Of a stretch of DNA of 64,000 nt, positions 9,557 to 18,628 are shown piece after piece. The stretch lies in the NCBI RefSeq assembly GCF_000455265.1, contig NZ_HG005140.1, forward strand, positions 702,751-766,750, read 5' to 3'. A program made the position numbers and the translations under genes. Under the pieces are notes generated by a model. That model saw only the letters and a program-made list of their open reading frames with translations. It ran no database searches and was not told where the DNA came from. This DNA comes from Paenibacillus antibioticophila. GTDB lineage: Bacteria > Bacillota > Bacilli > Paenibacillales > Paenibacillaceae. The number at the start of each line of letters is the position of its first letter. Position 1 is the stretch's first letter.

Positions 9557-12102
9557 GTGATGCCTCCTTTATTGTTTGCAAGAAATGAGATACCTTCAAG
9601 ACTAAGCCAAGTATTTTTTACATTCACAGCGATCTGTATCTCACCATTAGATTTTATGTTGACTGTTCCAGGCGCAACATTTGTTCCGTCATATGAGGTT
9701 ACCGGCCAAGCCAGCCATAAATCGGGTCGGTATCCTTCCGGCAAAACAAACAACACGCCTGACGTTGTCCCATCTTTAACAAAACCCCTTATGCACACAA
9801 CTCCGTTGGAATCTTTATAATACTGAGCTTTGGGAAAATTCGCCGAATGCGATACCCACCCATTAAGCAGCGTAGGCGTAATCCATCCCGGCGCATCCTT
9901 CTCCGCTTTCTTCTGCTCGACCACGCTCACACGTTGCAGCGCCTCGGTCACGCCTGCGGTCAGGTCGCTGATCTGCGCCTTTTCATTAGCGGCCAACGTG
10001 CCTACAAGCGGCTGGATTGGCGATGTATCAAGTTTGATATAGGTGACGCTGTAGGCTGCGGCTTGGTCATAGTTCCACGTATCCACATAGGCTTGCACTA
10101 GATTTGCTCCGCCCCCGGGAGTGGCATCCACGTGCCATGTCGCATCATCCGTACTGTCTTTATATACGGCTATTATGCTGCTGGATTTAAAATAAAGCAG
10201 AGACGTTCCGAAATTTAGGTTGTTGATATAGTAACGGTTTTGCGGAGCGTGATAGTATGGATTCGCTCGCTCTCTCAACACAATCCCCGTACCTACTTCT
10301 ACCATATTGTCACCTTCGGACAGTGTTAGCGCACCTTCTGTCACTACAGGTTCGACGGTTTCTTTGGCTAGGCGGTATAGGAGTTGATAAGGTGTGTATC
10401 CCCCTTCTGTATTTAAGGCTGTTGGAAGTACAGTTGTTCCTGAACCTGGAACAAGTCCGCCAGTAGAGTTGATACGACCCCATGCCTTAACTCCAGTTCC
10501 GGGGTACGGAAGACCCCAATTGTCGTTGGCCGCCATCCTCCACCCGTTGAAATATGCCCTGATCTCGTCTTGTGTGGGTGTATAGTCGTCTCCCCATCCA
10601 CTGTTTGCACTCGAAACAGATATATAAAGATTATCTGTTGAATCTGTTGGATGATTGTACACATAATCAGGGAGGGTCATCCCAACAGTTGTATTAGACA
10701 GCCGATCACCATTAAATTTTGTGACAATCTTACTTCCACCTACATAATTCGGAGAAAGCCTATTAACCCTAAGTTGTTTAAAACCAGTTCCAGTTGAATG
10801 GATTTCCCAACTCAGCGACCCATCTAGCACAACCTTCCTCCACTTCGCTAGCTTCTTGTACTCCCCGTTTTGCTCAAATAGGATATCCGGATCACTACCA
10901 TCCGTAGGGTTAGCGTGTAACTCCGTCTGAAAGGCGAGCATGGATTTACGTTGTGGTACAAATGGTTGCGGCTCGGCACCGATAGAGAGCATTGGGTTTT
11001 CGAAAGTGAGCGTTTCGCTTGATGGCCCGCCATTTCCGAAAATCATTTGTAAATAGCTTGCACCTTCTGTTGAGACGGTGAATGTCTTGGTTCCGCTGAT
11101 TAAGCCGGAGTCGTACAAAGCATTACCCGCACTATCCCGAAGAATATATGCCGCAAACCCCGTCGATTCCCCCATGTCTAAGGTATAAGTTTGTCCTTGA
11201 ATTACGGGCACATTCACATAAAAAATAGCGACGGATGCAGATGGAGCAAGGAGTGCGCTGTAAGGTTCCGTAATCGATACGAGGTTGCCAAGTTCATCCC
11301 ACTTATAAAACGGCGGCAGCAGATTACCTGACGTATCGATTACGTAAGGAGATTGGACCCCAACAATACCTAGAGAAACGAAGGGGTATTTCATACCCAC
11401 TTCCTCTGCTGTCATATTATCAAGCGCGCTGTATTCTGCTTCTGATATTTCATAGAGCCTTATACCGTCTACATTAACGGAAATATCTCCGTTTGTTCCC
11501 CATCCCACAATAGCCACAATATTTATTGTATTGTCAATGGCACTATCACCGGTAAATTTAGCAAATACAGGCTGCCATACATTTAACTTAGACATATCTG
11601 CAGACTTATTTGTAATGACCTCCCCTAAAGATGGCTGCTGAATACTTAGCAGTGCTCCTTGGTCCCCTGTGGTTGATGCTATATTAATTTCTTGTATAGC
11701 TACGTATTTAGCGCCTGGTTTTAGCTTTACAACCCGATAAATATATGAGTCTACTGGTGGGAATGATCTAACCAAAGAAATAGAACTGCTTCCGTACTTT
11801 TTTTTGGCAGTATCGAGTGTTGGTAGTTGGTTTCCTGCTAAGTTCCACTCACCTAAGTTCTCACAACCTCCTGCTACCCCCAACAAATTCACCAACGTCC
11901 GCCCCCGAATTTCGCCCAGCTTGAAGCGGGAGTCCTTTTCAGCGTGGACGACCTGGAGGCCGGGCTGGAGGGTGAGGGGAGTGGTGGCTTCGTGGTCGAA
12001 GCGGGTGGACAGCTCGGTGCGCAGTCCGTTGATTTCTTCCCCGATTCCATTAAGGTCTTCCGGGATGACGGTATCTGTAAATCTCCAATCGGTTTTGGCC
12101 AT
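9553..12102 (-). CDS. phage tail fibre / receptor-binding protein
   Basis: An 849-residue protein and the largest in the tail block. The N-terminus (MAKTDWRFTDTVIPEDLNGI; EINGLRTELSTRFDHEATTP) is typical of fibres that dock on the baseplate through the preceding small protein. The middle is beta-rich with jelly-roll-like segments (residues ~60-400). Around 700-745 there is a short helical region (NEKAQISDLTAGVTEALQRV) and the end is a compact beta domain (WITPTLLNGWVS...), likely the receptor-binding tip. No hydrolase motif is seen. The start overlaps the upstream stop (TAATG) after AAGGAGGT. Confidence 0.8.
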   Translation of the reverse strand: MAKTDWRFTDTVIPEDLNGIGEEINGLRTELSTRFDHEATTPLTLQPGLQVVHAEKDSRFKLGEIRGRTLVNLLGVAGGCENLGEWNLAGNQLPTLDTAKKKYGSSSISLVRSFPPVDSYIYRVVKLKPGAKYVAIQEINIASTTGDQGALLSIQQPSLGEVITNKSADMSKLNVWQPVFAKFTGDSAIDNTINIVAIVGWGTNGDISVNVDGIRLYEISEAEYSALDNMTAEEVGMKYPFVSLGIVGVQSPYVIDTSGNLLPPFYKWDELGNLVSITEPYSALLAPSASVAIFYVNVPVIQGQTYTLDMGESTGFAAYILRDSAGNALYDSGLISGTKTFTVSTEGASYLQMIFGNGGPSSETLTFENPMLSIGAEPQPFVPQRKSMLAFQTELHANPTDGSDPDILFEQNGEYKKLAKWRKVVLDGSLSWEIHSTGTGFKQLRVNRLSPNYVGGSKIVTKFNGDRLSNTTVGMTLPDYVYNHPTDSTDNLYISVSSANSGWGDDYTPTQDEIRAYFNGWRMAANDNWGLPYPGTGVKAWGRINSTGGLVPGSGTTVLPTALNTEGGYTPYQLLYRLAKETVEPVVTEGALTLSEGDNMVEVGTGIVLRERANPYYHAPQNRYYINNLNFGTSLLYFKSSSIIAVYKDSTDDATWHVDATPGGGANLVQAYVDTWNYDQAAAYSVTYIKLDTSPIQPLVGTLAANEKAQISDLTAGVTEALQRVSVVEQKKAEKDAPGWITPTLLNGWVSHSANFPKAQYYKDSNGVVCIRGFVKDGTTSGVLFVLPEGYRPDLWLAWPVTSYDGTNVAPGTVNIKSNGEIQIAVNVKNTWLSLEGISFLANNKGGIT

Positions 12103-12389
12103 TAGTTGTTGACCTCCTTGATTTGTAACGTTTGTAGCATGAGCGTGTCTGACGGCACGGGTAAGTTCACCGTGTGGGTGGACAGCGTGGCATCGGTCTC
12201 ATCACGCAGCTCGATTTGTGTGATGACCGGCAGTTCGTTCGCCGGGATCAGATATTGCAAGGCCAAGGTCGAGTCGTTAACGACGCTCTGCTGGAATTCT
12301 GTAATTTCAAAGCTGCCATTTAATACGACCTTCGCCAGCCGCGAATGGACGTACTGGGCAATTTCCTGTTTAAAAGTGGCGGTTATCAT
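12102..12389 (-). CDS. small phage tail protein between baseplate and fibre
   Basis: A 95-residue protein beginning MITATFKQEIAQYVHSRLAK, mostly beta strands after the first helix (GSFEITEFQQSVVNDSTLAL; ITQIELRDETDATL). It lies between the YmfQ/XkdU protein and the fibre, where a fibre-attachment or baseplate wedge protein is expected. ATG 12389 has GGAGGTG 8 nt upstream and overlaps the previous stop; a longer upstream frame would overlap most of the preceding gene end and lacks a ribosome site. No specific family is recognised. Confidence 0.7.
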   Translation of the reverse strand: MITATFKQEIAQYVHSRLAKVVLNGSFEITEFQQSVVNDSTLALQYLIPANELPVITQIELRDETDATLSTHTVNLPVPSDTLMLQTLQIKEVNN

Positions 12390-12973
12390 ATCACGCGCAC
12401 CTCCGTTCCGAGTGTGGCAAACGGCTTCTCCCCGAGCTGCCATGAACCATCTAGCTTATAGTTCCAGGTCACGGACCTGCTGGCGACATGCTCTTCCAGA
12501 CCGATGCGGTCATGGAGCGCCGTATTTTGCTGATAGACCATGTTCGCCGGCTTTACCGTTTGCAGCGTATATTGAACTTCTTTGAAGACATTGGCATTCT
12601 CAATGCTCGTCGTGACATACAACATGAACCGATCCGGGTCCACCGACACAATGGTCATGCCCGGCCCAACCAGGCGGTCAAGCTGTTCTTGCAGCCAGCG
12701 CACGGTAAAAGGAGGCTTCGTCCGGTAGCGATTGAGGATTCGCTGCTTACGGAACTCCAAGGTCTCCACGGCAGGATCGGCTTGAATGCCCAGCATACGC
12801 TCCCGGCGTTTGATCGCCTGAAGTCCGGCCGTCTCTACAAACTGATCGGCAAATAGCTGCTCCACCGCTCCCTCCAATTGATCCAGCTCCAGATCTTCTG
12901 TGCGGGCCAATTGGATAAAATCCAGCACCTCCCCGTAATAGTCAGGAAGATAGGGTAAAATGCGTTCAGGCAT
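12386..12973 (-). CDS. YmfQ/XkdU-like baseplate protein (DUF2313)
   Basis: A 195-residue protein starting MPERILPYLPDYYGEVLDF, followed by helices (LDQLEGAVEQLFADQFVETA) and the LRFRKQRILNRYRT-type segment (LEFRKQRILNRYRTKPPFTV) that is characteristic of DUF2313/YmfQ. It corresponds to phage Mu gp48 / P2 gpI-type baseplate wedge components. It directly follows baseplate J and overlaps it (the J stop lies inside its first codons). ATG 12973 is chosen for its GGTGA at 6-nt spacing. Confidence 0.82.
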   Translation of the reverse strand: MPERILPYLPDYYGEVLDFIQLARTEDLELDQLEGAVEQLFADQFVETAGLQAIKRRERMLGIQADPAVETLEFRKQRILNRYRTKPPFTVRWLQEQLDRLVGPGMTIVSVDPDRFMLYVTTSIENANVFKEVQYTLQTVKPANMVYQQNTALHDRIGLEEHVASRSVTWNYKLDGSWQLGEKPFATLGTEVRVI

Positions 12974-14045
12974 GAACAATCACCGTCCCCACTCGCGGAA
13001 TCTCCTCAGCCGCCAGCGTAAGATTGCCCGCTACCCCGTTAAGCTCTGTCTCCGTCACATCAATGACCCCGGGAACCTGCAACATGGCAGCCTCAATCAA
13101 GGCCACCCGTACAATAATTTGCTCTGTGTCGGCCCAGGTTTGCCGTAATCCCAGCAGATAAGCCGTCACCGCTTCCTCAATCGGGGCCTGGACTTGACCG
13201 GAGGTTGTCTCTGGAGCGAGCGTAACCGTCGTCGCTACATCCACGGTAACCCCAGCTACACCGGTCACCGTAACGGTGTGCCCAATCGGGGCTGTACCAT
13301 AACCCTTGCCCTGGTTTACCGTAGGGTCTATAGCCGTCTGCAACTCGGCGAGAAAAGCCGCAGATGGCTCGCTCCAATCCGAAGTGATTACCGTACATTT
13401 GACGGTCCCGCCGCCGTTCCAGACCGGGAATACTTTGGTGGCTCCCACACCCTCCATCTTGTTCAGGGTCTGTTCATAATCCGCCACATTCCCGCCAAAG
13501 GCAGGCTCATTAACGGTTTCGTAATAACGCAGCCGCAGCGCATCATCTGTCTCCTGATCCTCGCCAGGAATAACCACATCCGCTAACTCTGCGCGAACCA
13601 AGCCAGGCACATAATCAATGGGCAGCAAAGCCCCATACTGTTGATTGCCGACGGCTCCCGCTGTTTCGCATTCCAGCACCCATTCACCGACCGTGATTCG
13701 GGATATTGCCGTATAATCCAGATCATTCAGCGAGAACCGACTGCCAGGGAGAATATCGATAGGGGCATCTTGGGCTCCATAGAAACGTCCTCTCCGGCGC
13801 GCCTTCGTGGCCTGTTGTCGGTCCACACCAAATTCAGCAGTACGACGCGATAAATAATCCCCGCTAGCGGTATCCGCAAAGGACAGACCAAAGCTGAGAT
13901 CCAGCTCAATATACATCTGCGCCAGCTCGGCCGCCGCCGGGGCTAGCCCATCATAGATGATGCTCCCCTCCCGCTTGTCAATCGTATCCGGTATCCGGGA
14001 CAGCATCCGGGAGAGAATGGCTTCATAAGTCTCATGCTCATACAT
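12966..14045 (-). CDS. baseplate J-like protein (XkdT)
   Basis: 359 residues. The N-terminus (MLSRIPDTIDKREGSIIYDG; AAAELAQMYIELDLSFGLSF; SGDYLSRRTAEFGVDRQQAT) is a classic baseplate J / gp47 signature. The middle has beta-rich insertions and the C-terminal region has VRVALIEAAMLQVPGVIDV. Baseplate J proteins form the wedges of contractile tails around the hub. The start ATG 14045 overlaps the end of the DUF2634 gene and follows GGAGGTGA. The gene order DUF2577-DUF2634-J-YmfQ matches PBSX. Confidence 0.92.
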   Translation of the reverse strand: MYEHETYEAILSRMLSRIPDTIDKREGSIIYDGLAPAAAELAQMYIELDLSFGLSFADTASGDYLSRRTAEFGVDRQQATKARRRGRFYGAQDAPIDILPGSRFSLNDLDYTAISRITVGEWVLECETAGAVGNQQYGALLPIDYVPGLVRAELADVVIPGEDQETDDALRLRYYETVNEPAFGGNVADYEQTLNKMEGVGATKVFPVWNGGGTVKCTVITSDWSEPSAAFLAELQTAIDPTVNQGKGYGTAPIGHTVTVTGVAGVTVDVATTVTLAPETTSGQVQAPIEEAVTAYLLGLRQTWADTEQIIVRVALIEAAMLQVPGVIDVTETELNGVAGNLTLAAEEIPRVGTVIVHA

Positions 14046-14436
14046 TCGTATTCACCTCCATGCGGAAATCCCCATACACGGATAGTACCGTGAAGCTGAC
14101 CTCCGCCTCATCTCCTTGCATTTCGATCCGGAAATCCGTGATATCCGAGATCCGTTCATCCGCCAGCAGCGCCTCGCGAGTCCGGCGTCCTAACTCCAAA
14201 CGTACAAAGTCAGGATTGCCTCCAAGCAAGCCCGCTCGCTCAAAGCCGTAGTCTCCTGAATAGATCAAATGGGCAAAACGCTGGGTATGCAGTATTTTAT
14301 ACACCGCCTGCCTTACCGCATCCAGTCCATCCGCCATTCCCGCCATACGGCCTTGCCTCACATCCAGCTTGTAGGTACGGCTTGGCTGCTCCACCGGGAC
14401 TGTGTCCGGCATCAGGCTTCCTCCTTGTGGAATCAT
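14038..14436 (-). CDS. XkdS-like baseplate protein (DUF2634)
   Basis: 132 residues, with the DUF2634 core: SRTYKLDVRQGRMAGMADGL, AVRQAVYKILHTQRFAHLIY, DYGFE and ITDFRIEMQGDEAEVSF. This is the gp25/W-like lysozyme-fold wedge protein that connects hub and baseplate J in contractile tails. ATG 14436 shares an ATGA with the previous stop and has GGTGGTGAG just before it, so the earlier in-frame ATG at 14457 is not favoured. Confidence 0.88.
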   Translation of the reverse strand: MIPQGGSLMPDTVPVEQPSRTYKLDVRQGRMAGMADGLDAVRQAVYKILHTQRFAHLIYSGDYGFERAGLLGGNPDFVRLELGRRTREALLADERISDITDFRIEMQGDEAEVSFTVLSVYGDFRMEVNTNV

Positions 14437-14774
14437 CCGCTCACCACCTTGTCCCATACGATGTATTTTTGACCGCCCTGCATGCGTAGCAGCAATACGC
14501 TATCGCCAGACTGCAAGCCTTCGCGAATGACTACTTTATCGATCAGCGCCTCCTGAGTGTCCTCCTCACGGGTCTTGTGCCTGTGCTTCAAGTCCAATTC
14601 ATAGCGGGTCATTTGCTGCGTAACGACCAAAAAATCCTGATCGATGGTAAAACGTTGATCGACCAGGATTTCCAGCGGAGCCGTATTCATCACTTTACCG
14701 AACAGCACAGACACCGGGCTGGACGCATCGACCGCCCCGGCGCCGAGCTGACGGATTTTGTTCGCCAACCCCAT
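14433..14774 (-). CDS. XkdR-like tail protein (DUF2577)
   Basis: 113 residues: MGLANKIRQLGAGAVDASSP, VLFGKVMNTAPLEILVDQRF, LVVTQQMTRYELDL and a final QSGDSVLLLRMQGGQKYIVWD. This is the DUF2577 pattern, a small OB-like baseplate spike/hub protein. ATG 14774 sits in a TAATG overlap with the hub gene and follows GAAGGTGA. A longer frame would begin inside the hub gene with no ribosome site. Confidence 0.88.
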   Translation of the reverse strand: MGLANKIRQLGAGAVDASSPVSVLFGKVMNTAPLEILVDQRFTIDQDFLVVTQQMTRYELDLKHRHKTREEDTQEALIDKVVIREGLQSGDSVLLLRMQGGQKYIVWDKVVSG

Positions 14775-15730
14775 TAAATCACCTTCAAATCTATAGAAGT
14801 GGTATATTCGCCCCCACGAAATTGGTGAGAGCACTCGTCAATCAAAAAGTCCTGGTTCATGCTCAGGGCGCTGATGTTCACCGCAACCAGACAACCTGCA
14901 CGAAGCTGCGGCTGGCCAAGCACATCCAGTTTGAGTCGCCGTGTCTCACGGTTTTTCAGCTTTTGGAGCATGTCCAGCAGCTTGTTAATCTGAGCCGCAT
15001 TCTGGTTATCGTCCACCTTATCGTAATAAATGAGCTTGCCCCATGTGGCGATATTGGCTTCATCCTTGGCTGCATATACATCGCGATGTCCAGTCTTCTG
15101 GTTGTCCTGCACCAATTTGAAATAGTTATACGTATCGCTGTCAATGCTCCGCTCATAGGAGTAGCTGTACAGGAGGCTTTGATCCCCAAGCTGCAAATTC
15201 AATTTCATCTCTTTGGCGCAGTCCCGCACAGCCAGCGCTCCAAACTCGTCATAAAGGGTATAGATGATACCGGTATTAATAACCGTTTTGTCAAACGCCT
15301 CCGACAGGATATCCAGCAGCTTCTTCCCATCGCCCACCAGCGTTGGAATAACATACTTCGTATCGGCAATATGGCCCCATTTTAGGCCCACATCATCAGT
15401 AATCCGTTTCACGGCGGCCGCAGCGGTGATATTCTTGAACACATAAGTCTCCTTAGCATTCAAGTAACGCATTTGGTCATAGCATTTGACCGAAATTTCC
15501 TCACTCTGCCCGCGGTTGACAGAAAACACATAGCCATAAAACAGTGGGATATCATCCCACTTCACGCGGACAATATTGCCGTTAGCCACGGCGATCTGCG
15601 AGGAGGCAATCATGCGGAAGTCGAGGCTTCCCGGCTGAATAGCCCGCGTGGTTTTCCAGGTTGCTTCCGTGACCAATTCAGAAATATCCCAAACCGTGCC
15701 TAATTTATCGTCCAGCAAAACTTGCAGCAA
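14774..15730 (-). CDS. XkdQ-like tail hub protein
   Basis: A 318-residue member of the late control D / XkdQ hub family: AIQPGSLDFRMIASSQIAVA, GNIVRVKWDDIPLFYGYVFS, ISVKCYDQMRYLNAKETYVF, and RLKLDVLGQPQLRAGCLVAV near the end. Hub proteins close the tail tube and hold the puncturing spike. GTG 15739 directly abuts the GAGAGG Shine-Dalgarno; TTG 15730 is 8 nt away and is preferred. There is a 15-nt gap to the LysM gene. Confidence 0.85.
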   Translation of the reverse strand: MLQVLLDDKLGTVWDISELVTEATWKTTRAIQPGSLDFRMIASSQIAVANGNIVRVKWDDIPLFYGYVFSVNRGQSEEISVKCYDQMRYLNAKETYVFKNITAAAAVKRITDDVGLKWGHIADTKYVIPTLVGDGKKLLDILSEAFDKTVINTGIIYTLYDEFGALAVRDCAKEMKLNLQLGDQSLLYSYSYERSIDSDTYNYFKLVQDNQKTGHRDVYAAKDEANIATWGKLIYYDKVDDNQNAAQINKLLDMLQKLKNRETRRLKLDVLGQPQLRAGCLVAVNISALSMNQDFLIDECSHQFRGGEYTTSIDLKVI

Positions 15731-15745
15731 ACGACTCACCTCTCC

Positions 15746-16423
15746 TCATGGCAGCTTCAACACCTTGCCGACAGGCAACCGGCGCAGTTCACTGTCCTGA
15801 ATGCCGTTGAGCTTCTGTATTTCTTTGTAACGGGCACCGCTTCCCAGCAACTTCTGCGCTACCTTCCACAGGCTGTCGCCGGATACCAGCGTATAGGTTT
15901 TGGGCTGTACCCTGGTGTCGGGCCGGACTGGGGCATTTGTTCCTGCGGGAGCAGCCGCAGCCTTGGCCCCCCCGGGCTGTTCTACCGCCGGCTTCTTTGC
16001 GGTATAGTAGCGATATTCCTTTAACTTCAAGGTATAGCTGATATCCCCCACGGCTCCGCCTGATTCGGAATAGGTAAAGCTCTCAATGCTCACTGGCAAA
16101 TCAAGATTAAGCGTGGACCCGATAAAGGTCAGACGAATCGGCTTCTGGTTGGACAGCCACTTCTCCAAGGTCTGGTAATAATGCAACGGCTCCTGAAAGG
16201 CGCCAGGCTCTTGCCCGCTTGCATACAGGGGATGTGCCGGGAAAATACCAGAGAACGAAATATCGAGCAACTTCTGTCCCGTTAACACCTGAACCTCCCC
16301 AAGCTGGGAGATATCGTAGCTCTTGCTGTTGCCGCTCTGATTAACTTCAATTTTCTCCGGGAGCACCGGTAGATAAATCTTCTCTGCCCCATTGTTATAG
16401 GACAGCATTAATGTATAGCTCAT
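15746..16423 (-). CDS. LysM-containing tail protein (XkdP)
   Basis: 225 residues. The N-terminal ~130 residues (YTLMLSYNNGAEKIYLPVLP; KLLDISFSGIFPAHPLYASG) are the beta domain of XkdP/gp53-like tail proteins. A Pro/Ala linker (residues ~145-165) leads to a C-terminal LysM (YTLVSGDSLWKVAQKLLGSG; LPVGKVLKLP), which binds peptidoglycan. The start shares an ATGA with the tape measure stop and follows GGGGGTG. Such proteins form the first baseplate ring and connect to the hub. Confidence 0.9.
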   Translation of the reverse strand: MSYTLMLSYNNGAEKIYLPVLPEKIEVNQSGNSKSYDISQLGEVQVLTGQKLLDISFSGIFPAHPLYASGQEPGAFQEPLHYYQTLEKWLSNQKPIRLTFIGSTLNLDLPVSIESFTYSESGGAVGDISYTLKLKEYRYYTAKKPAVEQPGGAKAAAAPAGTNAPVRPDTRVQPKTYTLVSGDSLWKVAQKLLGSGARYKEIQKLNGIQDSELRRLPVGKVLKLP

Positions 16424-18432
16424 GCATACACCCCCGCTGCGCTGGTGGCAATCTCCTCTTCCAATACTTGTTCAATCTGCGTCACGATCGTGTGGATGTC
16501 GACTTCCTTGGAGACCGGCCCCGTGTTGACCGTCACCGTTGGTGTCAGCGTCGTAAAGTTCTGAATAGCGGTTACCTCCGCCAGTTCACGCATCATTTTG
16601 AGGTCTTCCGAAGAAATATCCACCGTCTCATTAATGCGGTCCACACTGCCGACATGACCAACGCTGCCGATTTGAGAAATGTTCATGCCTGGCTGAGTTC
16701 TTAGCTGAGTTCCTAGCTGAGCTGCATCCTCGGTACCTGGGCTGCCTGGGAGCATCTCTTCCCGATTATTGTCAAGCTTGGATTTTGCTGAATCGAGAAA
16801 ATCCGTTCCCTTACTCACGAGATTCTTCCCAGCCTGGTTACCTTGATTAAAGGCTCCTAGTATATCCTTCGTTTCCATTCTACCCAGTTGAACCGAATCA
16901 CCTGGAGCCTCCGGAGCCTCCATACTGTCCAGCTTAACTCTGAGCTTATCGCTCAGCATGTGCATGTCGGGTTTATCAAGTAATGAGATGGCTGAAATAT
17001 CAGAATTAGTCAGTTTATTGAACCCTTTGATGAGTAAATTAATGCCGCGAAGGGCTCCATTTACCGCATCCAGAATGATACTTACAAATCCGCTGGCGAA
17101 GTCCTCCGCGGCAAGGAGCATTTTATACATGTGTTCGCCAAAGAACTGTCCCATATCAAAGATAAACTTCCTAATGCGATACACCGAATTATGGAAGGTA
17201 TTGATTAGAAATTCTGCAAGGGTAATCCATAAATTGACGCAGATAGCAACGTAGTTATAAATAGCAGCATATAAGCCATAAAATAAGCCCACAACAAAGC
17301 CAACGATAGACTCTGCAGATACTCCAAACTTGATGAGAGCCCCAATAATCAGCCCAATGACAGCCACAACCAGCAGAATGGGCCAATACACACCTAGCCA
17401 AGCAATAGCCTGTGCCACCACCGGAGCCACCATGGCCCAGAGAATGACACCCATGGCAGCTAGCGCCACTCCCATGCCAATAAGTAACATGTTCGTAGAG
17501 GAGCCACCAGAAGTTAGCGAGCCAATAAAGGATGCGACCCCTGCCATGGCTTCGCCCAAAAGAGAGCCTACAAGGCTAAAGGCTGCGCCAACACCGCTCA
17601 TAAACTGACTGAACGCTTCGCTGTTCAACATACTTAACAGGGCGTCTATTGCAGGAGTGAGCGCATTCATCCCTTGTTGACCTAATGAGGCTAATTGAAA
17701 ATTAAAGCCATCCACTACGCTCTTCCATTTCACCGCTGGTGAATCTAACATCGTATCAAACGCGGCCTGCGTGATTCCCTGCTTGTTCAGCAACGTATCC
17801 ATCGCCGCAATCATGCCGTTAATATCTCCCGAGTTGGATGCGGTGCTTAGGGCCGCTTGATCCCCTGCCTCAAATTTGTAATCCTCTCCCAAGGACTTGC
17901 TATCGCCTGTCATCAGCTTGGATAGCGCATCGGCGGCCCCTTTCAATCCCTTGTCCGGGTTCAATTGCGACATACGCATTGCCAGCATATTCAGTTGTTC
18001 TAACTGGGCCGGGTCAGTGGTACTCGCCATGAACCCCTGCGTTCCTGCCAAAGCAGTCTTCACATCCTGACCGTATTTCAGAGCCTGTGTCGCCGTTTGG
18101 TCAAAGATGGTCTGTCCTGCCCCAGAGCTTCCGGCTCGAAGGGACATCTGGTCCAGAACGGATTGTTGGTCCGTACCCTCCTTAAACATATTTCCTAAAA
18201 TTGCACTTCCTGCTTTCGCTAATTTCCCAAGTGCCGGACCATTAAAGATGCCCATCAATGCATTCGCCTTCTTGGTTGAATCATCCATGGTCTTATTCAG
18301 CTTGGTCTGAGCTTGATTGATGTTATTAACTTGTTGAAACACAATATTGGAATTAGCAATAGCCACATTCTGTTGTTGAATGTAGGTTTGAAAAAGCGTA
18401 TTTTGTTGAAGCATTAAATTAATACTCGCCAA
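16420..18432 (-). CDS. tail tape measure protein (XkdO-like)
   Basis: 670 residues. The N-terminal helical region (IQQQNVAIANSNIVFQQVNN) is followed by a long Ala/Gly/Ser-rich helical body. A hydrophobic centre (about residues 300-420) includes LLIGMGVALAAMGVILWAMV and WPILLVVAVIGLIIGALIKF. The hydrophilic C-terminus contains a short QLGTQLRTQPGM stretch. The position after the frameshifted chaperone and before XkdP fixes it as the tape measure, which sets tail length and inserts in the target membrane. At 670 residues it is short compared with many XkdO proteins (over 1,000), which predicts a short tail. TTG start after AAGGTG. Confidence 0.88.
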   Translation of the reverse strand: MASINLMLQQNTLFQTYIQQQNVAIANSNIVFQQVNNINQAQTKLNKTMDDSTKKANALMGIFNGPALGKLAKAGSAILGNMFKEGTDQQSVLDQMSLRAGSSGAGQTIFDQTATQALKYGQDVKTALAGTQGFMASTTDPAQLEQLNMLAMRMSQLNPDKGLKGAADALSKLMTGDSKSLGEDYKFEAGDQAALSTASNSGDINGMIAAMDTLLNKQGITQAAFDTMLDSPAVKWKSVVDGFNFQLASLGQQGMNALTPAIDALLSMLNSEAFSQFMSGVGAAFSLVGSLLGEAMAGVASFIGSLTSGGSSTNMLLIGMGVALAAMGVILWAMVAPVVAQAIAWLGVYWPILLVVAVIGLIIGALIKFGVSAESIVGFVVGLFYGLYAAIYNYVAICVNLWITLAEFLINTFHNSVYRIRKFIFDMGQFFGEHMYKMLLAAEDFASGFVSIILDAVNGALRGINLLIKGFNKLTNSDISAISLLDKPDMHMLSDKLRVKLDSMEAPEAPGDSVQLGRMETKDILGAFNQGNQAGKNLVSKGTDFLDSAKSKLDNNREEMLPGSPGTEDAAQLGTQLRTQPGMNISQIGSVGHVGSVDRINETVDISSEDLKMMRELAEVTAIQNFTTLTPTVTVNTGPVSKEVDIHTIVTQIEQVLEEEIATSAAGVYA

Positions 18433-18460
18433 GGTTTCACCTTCTTTCCTGGCCGGAAAT

Positions 18461-18628
18461 TCACTTTCTCTTCGCTGCTTTCTTCTCCGTCTTGATGATC
18501 TCCTGGATCATTGCGACCAAGGCCGCCTTCTGCCTGATGCCCAAGGCAGCGAATTCCCATGGCATCAGGTTGAAGCGGTTTAAGGCAAAGAGGGCGCAGG
18601 TCGCCTCGCCGTCGCCCTCGTTGATTAG
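18461..18628 (-). CDS. tail assembly chaperone, -1 frameshift extension
   Basis: 55 codons in the -1 frame relative to the chaperone, entered at the slippery site and running LINEGDGEATCALFALNRFN ... MPWEFAALGIRQKAALVAMI ... KAAKRK to TGA. It has no start codon or ribosome site of its own. Phages use such G/GT-type fusions, made by a few percent of ribosomes, to chaperone the tape measure protein, whose gene follows directly. The predicted fusion is 139 + 55 = 194 residues. Confidence 0.85.
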   Translation of the reverse strand, partial: LINEGDGEATCALFALNRFNLMPWEFAALGIRQKAALVAMIQEIIKTEKKAAKRK